This document shows positions 1 through 9,400 of a stretch of DNA of 33,922 nt, piece by piece. The notes under the pieces were generated by a model, which searched no databases, was not told the DNA's origin, and was given only the letters and a program-made list of their open reading frames with translations. This DNA comes from Candidatus Treponema faecavium (GTDB lineage: Bacteria; Spirochaetota; Spirochaetia; Treponematales; Treponemataceae): the NCBI GenBank assembly GCA_019113455.1, contig DXHG01000103.1, positions 1 to 33,922 on the forward strand, written 5' to 3'. The position numbers were made by a program, and so were the translations under genes. The stretch's first letter is position 1. The number at the start of each line of letters is the position of its first letter.

Positions 1-1023
1 AAACGCGGAAACGGACAGTTCGGCGGCAACGACGAACGCGAACAGACGCTCAACCAGCTGCTTACCGAAATGGACGGCTTTGACGGCTCCAAAGGCATCG
101 TGATTCTTGCGGCAACAAATCAGCCTGACAGCCTTGATCCGGCGCTGCTGCGCCCCGGCAGATTTGACCGGCGTATTCCAGTAGAACTGCCTGATCTTGA
201 CGGGCGGGAACAGATTCTGCGTGTTCACGGCGCAAAAGTAAAGATGTCTGACTCCGTTGATTACAGCGTGATTGCCAAAGCCTCTCCGGGAGCTTCAGGA
301 GCAGAACTGGCAAATATCATCAACGAAGCCGCATTGCGCGCGGTGCGGAACGGACGCGATACGGTAAGCCAGCAGGATCTTGAAGAAAGCATAGAAGTAG
401 TCATCGCAGGCTATCAGAAAAAAAACCAGGTGCTCACAGACAAAGAAAAATGGATTGTCTCATATCACGAAGTGGGGCACGCGCTTGTTGCCGCGCTCCA
501 GACAAATTCGGCGCCGGTGCATAAAATCACGATTATTCCGCGCACGTCAGGTGCTTTAGGCTATACAATGCAGGTGGAAGACGACGGCAATCACTATCTG
601 ATGACTAAAACGGAGCTTGAAAACAAGATTGCGACGCTCACCGGCGGCCGCGCCGCAGAAGAAGTGATATATGATTCTGTAACAACCGGCGCGTCTAACG
701 ACATTGAACAGGCGACAAAACTTGCCCGTCAGATGATTACGCGCTACGGCATGAGCGGCGATTTTGATATGGTGGCGCTTGAGACGGTATCTAACCAGTA
801 TCTGGGCGGAGACGCGTCGCTGAGCTGCGCTCCCGAAACGCAGAAACAGATTGACGATGCAGTCGTTGCGCTCGTAAAGACGGCGCACAGCAAAGCGCGG
901 CGCATACTCACGGATAATATCGACGCGCTGCGCCGCATCGCTGCATATCTGTACGAAAAAGAAACAATCACCGGTGATGAGTTTATGCAGCAGCTGCATA
1001 CTGCAGAGGAACGGCAGAAATAA
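1..1023 (+). CDS. ftsH: ATP-dependent zinc metalloprotease FtsH, C-terminal part (5' truncated by window edge)
   Basis: Frame is open from base 1 ([27 protein letters not shown]); AAA motifs ([22 protein letters not shown]), zinc motif [17 protein letters not shown] segment. Confidence 0.97.
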   Translation, partial: KRGNGQFGGNDEREQTLNQLLTEMDGFDGSKGIVILAATNQPDSLDPALLRPGRFDRRIPVELPDLDGREQILRVHGAKVKMSDSVDYSVIAKASPGASGAELANIINEAALRAVRNGRDTVSQQDLEESIEVVIAGYQKKNQVLTDKEKWIVSYHEVGHALVAALQTNSAPVHKITIIPRTSGALGYTMQVEDDGNHYLMTKTELENKIATLTGGRAAEEVIYDSVTTGASNDIEQATKLARQMITRYGMSGDFDMVALETVSNQYLGGDASLSCAPETQKQIDDAVVALVKTAHSKARRILTDNIDALRRIAAYLYEKETITGDEFMQQLHTAEERQK

Positions 1024-1087
1024 CGCGCTTTTTGTTGGTTTGACCGTGCGTTTTCAGGGGAACAGCATATTTGCCGACGGCAAAAGT

Positions 1088-1382
1088 TTTCCCGTTTAAA
1101 AAATAAAAATTTGCCGCTGGCAAAATTTTATTTTGCCGTTTATCAGACTTGAATTTTGCCGATGGCCAGCGGCGCACTTGCCGATTGCAAATTTTTTGTT
1201 TGCCGTCGGCAAATGAAACGTTTGCCGATTGCAAGTGTCTCACTGGCCGACGGCAAATTTCTTACCGGATAAACGGCAAAATAAATATTTGCCGCCGGCA
1301 ATTTTTTTATTTGCCACCGGCAAAAGTAAATTTTGCCATCGGCAAATTTTTTATTTGTAATCGGCAAAAGTTTTGCGGCAAA
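1088..1382. repeat. Palindrome-array element, copy 1: 15-bp inverted-repeat units (TTTGCCGNCGGCAAA and variants) on a 22-bp period; core dyad axis at 1206. One further isolated unit lies at 1070-1084
   Basis: Unit centres read at 1117, 1162, 1184, 1206, 1228, 1250, 1295, 1317, 1339, 1361, with degenerate units near 1095, 1139 and 1273. GCCGTTTATC (1135-1144) mirrors GATAAACGGC (1268-1277) exactly about 1206. Confidence 0.93.
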
Positions 1383-1449
1383 ACGGGACGCACAGCGCGC
1401 CTGTTTTTGCTGTATTGCGGCAAGCCGGGCGCGCTGTATTTTGGCGCTG

Positions 1450-1665
1450 CTATAAATTTTCCTCTATCCGCGCCGCAAGTTCGGAAAGGCTCATATCAAA
1501 GGCGCAGGCGATTTTCAGCAGCACTGTAAGGGACGGCAGCTTTTTGCCTTTTTCAATTTCCGATACGTACACCTGATGCGAGTCGATAATCTCGGCGAGC
1601 TGTTCCTGCGACAATCCGCGCTGTTTACGCAGCTTGCAAATTGTCTTCCCGACCGCCTCGTTCAT
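1450..1665 (-). CDS. Small XRE/Cro-CI family HTH transcriptional regulator (71 aa from MNEAVGK)
   Basis: ICKLRKQRGLSQEQLAEIIDSHQVYVSEIEKGKKLPSLTVLLKIACAFDMSLSEL is a classic HTH_3 pattern; start chosen at the internal Met of the 124-aa ORF. Confidence 0.9.
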   Translation of the reverse strand: MNEAVGKTICKLRKQRGLSQEQLAEIIDSHQVYVSEIEKGKKLPSLTVLLKIACAFDMSLSELAARIEENL

Positions 1666-1683
1666 GTGTTCATTGTAGAAAAA

Positions 1684-1716
1684 TATAAGCAATAACATTA
1701 TAAACTGTTGCTTATA
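1684..1716. promoter_or_regulatory. Candidate operator: inverted repeat TATAAGCAA-N15-TTGCTTATA between the XRE gene and the divergent gtrA-like ORF
   Basis: Arms 1684-1692 and 1708-1716 are exact reverse complements; sits just upstream of the XRE start codon. Confidence 0.5.
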
Positions 1717-1749
1717 ATCAAAAACTAAAAAATAAATTATTCTGCACAT

Positions 1750-2032
1750 ATGCAAGACAACAGGGAATTTTCCCATGCTATTGATTCCGGAGATGACGGC
1801 GCGCAGCAGAAACACACGCCGCACGGCAGAGCGGCGTCCATGCTTTTCCGCTATATTCTGTTCGGCGTGCTTACGACTGCGGTCAATGTCTGCGTATTCT
1901 CACTTTTGCGCGCCGCGCGCGTTCCGCTGACTGTGTCGGTGGCCGCAGCATGGGGTATTTCTGTGGCATTCGCGTTTGTTACTAACCGCAGTTTTGTGTT
2001 CCGCCCTGACGCGGACGCGCCTGTGCAGCACA
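1750..2032 (+). pseudogene. gtrA-like membrane protein, N-terminal fragment (C-terminal part missing)
   Basis: LFRYILFGVLTTAVNVCVFSLL...AWGISVAFAFVTNRSFVFRP matches the start of GtrA-like proteins; from about 2033 the ORF (to 2190) runs through the antisense of the dam-like fragment. Confidence 0.65.
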
Positions 2033-2347
2033 TGCACGTTCCACCGGCGTATACGTATCCGTGCTGTCTTTTAATATTTCTGCTGCTTTGTTATATTTCG
2101 CCCGTGCGTGCAGGGTGTATGCTATTCGTTTTTGCAGTTCAGGGAATTGTGTTTTACAAACGTGATAAAAGTTTACTATCGTATCATTGATATCGTTTAT
2201 AATTTCTATTTTTGCGGGCTCTTTTGCAAAAAATACAGCGCCGCCGCCAAAAAACGGCTCTATATAGGCTGTATGTGCAGGGATTAACTTAATAATAGTT
2301 TTTGCTAACTTTTGTTTGCCGCCGTAATACGTTAATGGTGGTTTCAT
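2033..2347 (-). pseudogene. D12-class (Dam-like) adenine-specific DNA methyltransferase, N-terminal fragment lacking the catalytic DPPY region
   Basis: MKPPLTYYGGKQKLAKTIIKLIPAHTAYIEPFFGGGAVFFAKEPAKIEIINDINDTIVNFY...YTPVERA, then similarity stops and no DPPY motif follows. Confidence 0.8.
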
Positions 2348-2384
2348 ACTTTTATAGGTATTTTGCGTATGCGCAAAAAATAAA

Positions 2385-2411
2385 AAAATCCTCGATGTGC
2401 TCGAGGATTTT
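2385..2411 (-). terminator. Rho-independent-type terminator for the minus-strand genes at 2487-3043
   Basis: AAAATCCTCGA-TGTGC-TCGAGGATTTT; the minus strand continues into a T-rich run. Confidence 0.6.
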
Positions 2412-2429
2412 GCACGATTCGTGCAGAAT

Positions 2430-2498
2430 GATAACGAAAATGTGCGTGTTGATAACAAAAAGGGCTAAACCGATAACGTTTTTGTGCTATGTGATAAC
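2430..2498. repeat. Four GATAAC motifs at exact 21-bp spacing (GTTATC on the minus strand)
   Basis: GATAAC begins at 2430, 2451, 2472 and 2493; upstream of the dam-like fragment. Confidence 0.85.
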
Positions 2499-2804
2499 AT
2501 CTGCAATGCCTTTGACTGTTTTATAGATGCGCTGCATGATGCTGTTTTCTGACAGGTATTCAAGCCCCTGTATGGTGATAAGCGGGTTATCGGCAATGAT
2601 GTCGATACCGCCTGCAAGGTTTTGTCTAAACTGGATGCCGGTTATGTATCCGGCGTGTACAAGCATTTGCAGATACTTGCATCTGCGTGTTTCTGATATG
2701 TGCAGCGATTCGGCCGTGATAGCGGATACGTCGAAATCGGGCACGTCGAGTGCACGCTCAAACGCGCTTAAAAGCTGGTAAATGATTTTGAAATTGTCTG
2801 TCAT
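2487..2804 (-). CDS. YjcQ-like small protein (phage/mobile-associated family)
   Basis: FKIIYQLLSAFERAL...ITAESLHISETRRCKYLQMLVHAGYITGI...PLITIQGLEYLSENSIMQRIYKTVKGI resembles the YjcQ pattern. Confidence 0.65.
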   Translation of the reverse strand: MTDNFKIIYQLLSAFERALDVPDFDVSAITAESLHISETRRCKYLQMLVHAGYITGIQFRQNLAGGIDIIADNPLITIQGLEYLSENSIMQRIYKTVKGIADVIT

Positions 2805-2809
2805 ATTCG

Positions 2810-3043
2810 TTATTCTTCGTCGGTTGGAAATAACACATTTATGTGGTGCATTATTTTAAGCGTTTCGTCAATGTCATTTACTAGAGTAAAAACGCCGTCT
2901 TTTTCAAGCGCAAACTGCGGAAAACCCACGATTGCCCCTTCAAGCTCTTTATACCACAATTCATATACCTTATACTCATTATATGTACACCAGTATTTAT
3001 GCGCGGTAAAGACTTCCTGTTTTGCAACGTCTTCTATGGTCAT
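2810..3043 (-). CDS. Hypothetical 77-aa protein, probably cotranscribed with the YjcQ-like gene
   Basis: ORF ends 5 bp before the start of the next gene on the same strand. Confidence 0.55.
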   Translation of the reverse strand: MTIEDVAKQEVFTAHKYWCTYNEYKVYELWYKELEGAIVGFPQFALEKDGVFTLVNDIDETLKIMHHINVLFPTDEE

Positions 3044-3261
3044 GCTGGTTTATGTCCTTTTTTGTACAATGTAGTTTACAACATTCATATTAACATCGCA
3101 ATCTTCAACATTCAATAACATGATTGCCTATCGCAGAGCGTAAACATCGGATCCCTGCGCAAACCGCGCGCCGCGCGCGGTATTGCAACGCGCCTCTATT
3201 TATTATATGCTTATATATAGAATAAATAGAATTTCAGGCACAACACGGAACAAGGACAAAG

Positions 3262-5253
3262 GTGCGTTTTACATATACCAGCAGGCTATCTGAAACACAG
3301 TATACGCGGCGCGCAGCGCAGGCCGTACGCCTTGTGTGCGCAGTGTTCTTGTGCGCCGCCCTGCCCGCTTTTGCCCAAACGCCGCACAATCCAGGAGAGC
3401 TTTCCGCGCACCTGTATGAACGGTTTACCGATGCCGGTCTGTCCCCTCAAAAACAGCTTCTTGCAGGTCCTTCGTCAGACGGCTTTCCGTTCAATATTGT
3501 GTTTGACACGCAGCCTGATTTCGGCACAGCCGAGCAGGATACCCTTATCATACAAATCTGTCAGGAAGACGCGCTGCCGCTGTTTGACCGGCTGTGCGCG
3601 CTTATAAGCCGCGCGCTGCAGGTGCAGAAACGCGTGCAGATTATCTGCACCGCGCTTGATTATCCCGTACTTCCGCAGCAGAAACAAGAGCCTCGCGGTT
3701 CGCTGCACGCTATTTCCCAGCTTGAAAATCAAAACAATATATGTGCCCTGCTTCTGATTCCCCGCTCAACGCTCTCTGACACTACCCGCCGGACACAGCC
3801 TTTGATTCTGCCCGGGGCAGGCGGTCAGGCATCGCCGCAGTGGCTGCTCGATATGCTGCAATTTTACGGCACGCGCTCATATCTGCTGCTCTACCGTCAA
3901 AACATGATTTCTGCCAATGAGCGCCTCGCCCTTTTTTTGAACAGCAGCATACCGGCGGCAGGCATCGTGTACGACGCTGTTAATCAGGAGCAGACGGCGG
4001 ATATGTTTTCGCATCTGGAGCAGGTTATAAACACATTCGAGATTCCGGACAACGCGCTCTGGGACCGGCACTACGACAGGGTGCCGGTACAGTCTGTCAA
4101 TCTCATTATCCCTGAACACAATCAGGTGCGGCTGTTTATCGTTATTATCACGGTAAGTTTGTTTGTGCTCTGCGGGTTTACGTTTTTGTTCGGCAAAAAT
4201 ATCTATCAGAACACAAAAGACTTTCTGCGCACCTGGTATCTGATTCCCGGCACCATCGCGGCAACGGCGCTCATGCTCAAAGCGGGACAAGCCGTATCGG
4301 GTATGATTTTGCCTGCGTCAACTTCGCCGTTTTTGTTTATCGTATTCAAAATCATTTTTGCCGTGCTGTTTGTTACGCTGTGCTTTATCATTCTGCTTAA
4401 ACTGCATCTGCCTGTTTCGCAGGTGGTGTACGGTGTAATGATGTCAATGACGGCAACGCTCAATATCTTTATTTTTGCCGCATTTGATATATCATTCGTG
4501 TATCTGTTCGCAATAGAATACATCATAGCCGCGATAGCCGGATACGCGCGGCGGTTTGTGCCGCTCGTGGCTGCAGAGATTGCACTCGTGCTGCCGTTTC
4601 TGCCGTATATACGCGATGTTATTGCCTACCCGAACACGGCGTTTCTGGAAAAAGTCGCAGATGCGTCGTTTGCCGGAAATCTGCTGCTCGCCTGTATCCT
4701 GCTGCCCATGCTCATCATGTGGCTTAAGCTGCAGATCCGCATTACGGTCTTTCTGCAGGGAAGGAATATTTCCATCAAGCCCGTTATCGCGATTACCGTG
4801 CTCACGATGATATGCAGCGCGGCGTTTGCGTGGATATATCTGTCGTCGCCGCGGTTTCAGACGCTCACGCAGCAGACATCCCGATTTGCGGCAGTGGAAC
4901 AGGGAAATCCCGAACACTATGAAGCAAGCATCACGGCGTCTGAAACGTTTTTTCTTGAGCTGCGCACCGTGCAGCTCAGCTTTACCGCTTCGGCGCCGAT
5001 TATACGCTGCGATATACACGTTATTTCTGATTCCGGCACGCCGGTATACAGTTCGGATTATCCGATAGCCGTTGATAAACAGCGCGTCTCTTTTCTGCTG
5101 CCTGAGTATCCGCCTGAGCCGCTGCAGATTACCTACACGGCAAACGAGACGGAAGACATGTACGTAAGCGCCGTATTCTATCTGCAAAAAGATGATACGA
5201 CTGCCGCCATGGTGGAAAAGCAGCTCTTTATTCCCGGGAAATCACAGCCATGA
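3262..5253 (+). CDS. Secreted/membrane protein with N-terminal signal and multiple transmembrane segments, spirochaetal hypothetical (GTG start)
   Basis: Signal-like AVRLVCAVFLCAALPAFA; a run of hydrophobic segments in the middle; ATGA overlap with the next ORF. Confidence 0.8.
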   Translation: MRFTYTSRLSETQYTRRAAQAVRLVCAVFLCAALPAFAQTPHNPGELSAHLYERFTDAGLSPQKQLLAGPSSDGFPFNIVFDTQPDFGTAEQDTLIIQICQEDALPLFDRLCALISRALQVQKRVQIICTALDYPVLPQQKQEPRGSLHAISQLENQNNICALLLIPRSTLSDTTRRTQPLILPGAGGQASPQWLLDMLQFYGTRSYLLLYRQNMISANERLALFLNSSIPAAGIVYDAVNQEQTADMFSHLEQVINTFEIPDNALWDRHYDRVPVQSVNLIIPEHNQVRLFIVIITVSLFVLCGFTFLFGKNIYQNTKDFLRTWYLIPGTIAATALMLKAGQAVSGMILPASTSPFLFIVFKIIFAVLFVTLCFIILLKLHLPVSQVVYGVMMSMTATLNIFIFAAFDISFVYLFAIEYIIAAIAGYARRFVPLVAAEIALVLPFLPYIRDVIAYPNTAFLEKVADASFAGNLLLACILLPMLIMWLKLQIRITVFLQGRNISIKPVIAITVLTMICSAAFAWIYLSSPRFQTLTQQTSRFAAVEQGNPEHYEASITASETFFLELRTVQLSFTASAPIIRCDIHVISDSGTPVYSSDYPIAVDKQRVSFLLPEYPPEPLQITYTANETEDMYVSAVFYLQKDDTTAAMVEKQLFIPGKSQP

Positions 5254-6404
5254 CGTGGTTTGTGCATGTCGATCTTGACGCGTTTTACGCTTCGGTTGAG
5301 CAGCTTGATCATCCGGAACTCAAAGGAAAACCGGTTATTGTCGGCGGGCTTCCCGGCTCCCGCCGCGGCGTTGTGTCTACGGCGTCATACGAGGCGCGCG
5401 CATACGGCGTACATTCTGCGATGCCGATTGGTCAGGCGTACCGGCTGTGTCCCGACGGTATTTATCTTCCGGTGCGGATGAAGCGGTACCAGCAGAAATC
5501 GGCGGAAATCATGCGCATATTCAGCGAGTTTTCTCCCGATGTACAGCAGATATCCGTGGACGAGGCGTTTGTCGATATCAGCGGCACTGAACGGCTGTTC
5601 GGTCCGCCGGAGCAGACAGCGCAGGCGATACAGACGGCGGTGCGTGAGCGGACAGGCCTTACGGCGTCTATAGGGCTTGCGTCAAATAAATATCTGGCAA
5701 AAATTGCTTCCGGCATGTCCAAGCCGAACGGTTTTTGCATGATTCCCGCAGGCTCCGAATGTGCGTTTATGCAGCGGCTGCCGCTTAACAAAGTATGGGG
5801 CGTCGGAGAAAAAACGCTTGCCAAGCTGCACAAGCTGGGGCTGCATACGACTGCGGATGTTTATAACACATCGTTTGAGCTTTTGGCAAAAACGCTGGGC
5901 ACTGCCTGCGCGAATTTCCTGTTTGCAGCCGTCCGCGGGCAAAACGCTGCTGTATTCAGTGAAGAAGCCAAAACGCACTCGGTAAGCGCGGAGTCAACCT
6001 ATGAGTATGACCTCTGTGAACCGTATGCGATAGAAACGGCGCTCATGGAATTATGCTGCACTGTCATGTTCCGCATGTATACGGAAGGCTGGATAAGCAG
6101 GACGGTGCAGGTAAAAATACGGTATGACGATTTCTCCACGGTCAGCGTGCAGGAAACATCGCAGCAGATTATAGCCAATACCGAGGATATGTTTGCCCGC
6201 GCAAAAACGCTGCTGCACAAAAAATACAGCGGAGGCAGCATCAGGCTTTTAGGGGCAGCTGCGCTCAATCTTGAACGCAGCGAAGTTCTGCGTCAGGGGG
6301 AGCTATTCGATTTCGGCAGCGCAAAAGCGCAGAAACTGGAGCAGGCTGTTTTTAATCTCAAGCAGAAAAACCCCAGGCTGAAAATTACCAAGGCGCGGCT
6401 GCTG
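5250..6404 (+). other. Y-family polymerase (DinB) domain within the fused ORF
   Basis: DLDAFYASVEQ, SYEARAYGVHSAMP, SVDEAFVDISG, GLASNKYLAKIAS, WGVGEKTLAKL and a little-finger region ending KITKARLL. Confidence 0.95.
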
Positions 6405-9400
6405 CAGGATCTCTGCGTGCTGTTTCTGCTGCCGGCGCTGTATTTTTTTTGTTCGCAGCAGCCGCTTGCAGCAGAAACGATGCCTGAAACTGCGGCTTCG
6501 CACGGCGGAGCGGCGGCGCTTACGTTTCAGCTGCCGCCGCCATCGCCTGATACGGATGGCGCGCTCTTTTCGTATTCGCTGTTTGACACCGACATAGAGT
6601 TTTTTATGCAGGGCTACTGGGACACGGAACTGACCGGCTCGCTTTCGTTTTCGTTCGGCGGCGGCAGTGATTTTGCCGTATCCACGGCCATGCCGGTCTT
6701 TAAGCAGGAAGTTGATTTATCCGTGTGGCTCATGCTTAATAAACAGTGGTATTTTGAAGCGGCATTTGCCGAACAGTTTGAAAAAAACACCTTTGCGCTC
6801 GGCTATACGGGAGAAAACACGCTGCGTTCCGTCCGCATTGCAAACAGAGGAATACTCTTTCCTTCGTTTTATCCTGCGGACGCGCTCAACCGGGGCATAG
6901 GCGGCGGAGACAATCAGGCTCCCGGAATCAGCGCCTCGTTTGCCGGAAAGAACTGGAGAGCTGACGCCGCAGTCAGATATGAGGCTCTTACGGCGCATGA
7001 AAAGATATTTTACGGTTCAAACGAAGTGTCCGAACAGACAGTGCAGCTTACTCAGTGGGAACGCGGCAGGCTGTTTTTTTTGCCGTCAGTGCAGACTGCT
7101 GCATCAGTAACGGGCGTGTATGTTGAATCCGAAAACGGCACGCTGCGCGACCGCGAGGGGCGGACATACCGCAAGCTTGATACATCTGAATATCAGATAG
7201 CGCCGCAGCGCGCGCAGCTTGTGCTTGCAAAACAGGCGCTGATAACCGACGGCGCACATAAAAGAACGGCTGCTGTGCTGTTACGTTTTTCAGACGCGGC
7301 GGCCATACAGACGCTCAAAACGGAGCTTGGCACCTTCTCCGACGCAGGCGGCAATTCGTTTCTGAGCGATGTGCAGCAGCTTTTTTTGCAGGGCGGCATA
7401 GACAATATAGCGGCGTACTCGTACGGGGCGCTGTATCATGACAGCCCTGCAGGAGACCCCAGCGGGAACAGCACAGACGGTTTTTTTACCAACATCTTGG
7501 GAACGCAGATGCTCGTTATTCAGCATCCGGCAGGGTTTTCGCCGTTCAGCGGCGCATACCGGTATGCCAGCACCGTGCAATCGGCAGATGAAGTACAGCT
7601 TGTCTCGCAATCAACCGATACCCGTATAGAGCCGTACGCCGCCGCAACGGCAGACAGTATGCAGTTCGTTTCGGAAGATTTTCTTACGGCGCAGCCAACG
7701 ACATATATAGAAGTATACAGCACGGAGCTTGACGGCTCTGACGGAACGCAGGCGGCGGTCAGATTTCCGCTCGCCGCGCGCTATCCACAGTATTATTTAC
7801 AGTCTGCGTCATCGGTTCCCGCAGGTGAGGCAGACGCTGTCATAAAGATACGCAGCTACTCGCCTGTAGATCAATACTATATCGGCACGGACGCCGCGGA
7901 GGGGACTGTTTCCGCATACAGGAACGGAATTCGCGACAGCGGCGCGGCATACGATGCGGAATCGGGCGTTGTTACGCTTTCCGCTGCGGTATCGGCAATG
8001 GACCGCATACGCATCGTGTGGTACGAAGACAGCAATACCGCGGATACCGGCGCAATAGCTGCGGCAGCCGGCATACAGTTTTTTCCGTTCGATGGTTTTT
8101 CACTGGCGGCTTCTCTCACGTCGCGCTGGGCGTTTTCTCCTCACAAGCAGTTTGCAGACGCGGAGTCTCAGACGCAGGGGTTTGCAGCGCTTGCCGGAGC
8201 GGCGGCATATGAAAAAAACGGCTTTAAGGCTGCAAATACGATTGGCCTGACTGTCGATATGCAGAATACAAGCGGCTATTACCGTATCCTGGGCATGGAT
8301 GATCATGTGCCGCAAACAGCCTATTTGACGCAAAATGCGGCGTTCAACCTGCCTGACGGCTTTATTCCGTCTATTGAACAGGTAAAAGGCGGCGACGCGC
8401 CCAATCTTGCTGCACATATATCGCTTATTGAAGATATGCCGGGAATTACCGATGAGTATATCACCGGCTACGCGGCGGTGCTTGCGTATGATCTGCCGGA
8501 GACGCAAACCGGCGCGCCTGTATCATGGACGGCGCGCTCAATAAGTCTCGGGAATGCCGCCGCACAGCTTGCCTCGGCATCGCAGTTCAGTATTGCATTA
8601 AAAGATATCGGCAGCAATCGCTATGATGTGTATTTGCAGCTCGGCGTGCCTGATGAAGACAGCAGCGCATTTGAGTCAAAGGCTGCTGTACCGACCTGGA
8701 AAATAGGCGGGCTTACGGATACCGATATATCGCCCGGCGTTGAGCAGGCGTTTATCCCTGCGCAGATATCCGAACAGGGCGGCTGGCAGACCGTTACGGT
8801 AAATCTTACTGACGCAGACCGCGCACGGCTTGCGGAACATCACGCTGCGCGCCTCATTATCGTTAATTCCGGCGCGGCCTTACCGATACAGGGAGAGCTC
8901 CTCGCGGGCCCCTATGAAATAACGACGCAGGGATTCTCGGTTAAAACGACAAATGCGGAGGCTGCAGTCAGACAGACGCGGGACAATTCTCTGCCTGATG
9001 ACATCCGCAAGCGTTTTAATCCGGACAGCGACAATGCCGTACAGCAGATTTCGTGGACGATGCAGAGCGGTGCCGAAAGTAAAATCACGCTGCAGCAATA
9101 CATAGCGGAAGTCGATATTTCGCCGTATCGTATGCTACATATGTATGTGCGGCTTGCCGGTGAGAACCTAAGTTCATCACCGGCTTTTTCATTTTCGCTT
9201 GACCGGCATACAGCAGACATTGTTTCTGTAGACGTTGCGGCAGGACAGCTTGCGCTGCACGGCGGCTGGCAGCTTGTATCCGTAAATCTGGATACGCAAA
9301 AAGTATACATAGACGGCGCGGAACTTACCGCACATGCCTATTCCGTGTCATGTATGCTGCATGACACTGCGGTGCGCTTTTCTTTTTCGGCAACGCCGAC

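Noticed and set aside
556-999. Antisense ORF within ftsH (and many similar antisense ORFs in dinB, lnt, priA, dxs, mtaB)
   Set aside because: These are shadow ORFs of confidently identified genes in GC-moderate coding DNA, with no family resemblance.
1088-1382. CRISPR array
   Set aside because: Units are 15-bp palindromes with 7-bp spacers; spacers are too short, partly conserved between copies, and there are no cas genes.
1750-2190. Intact 146-aa protein
   Set aside because: The last third is the antisense of the dam-like fragment; only the N-terminal part resembles GtrA.
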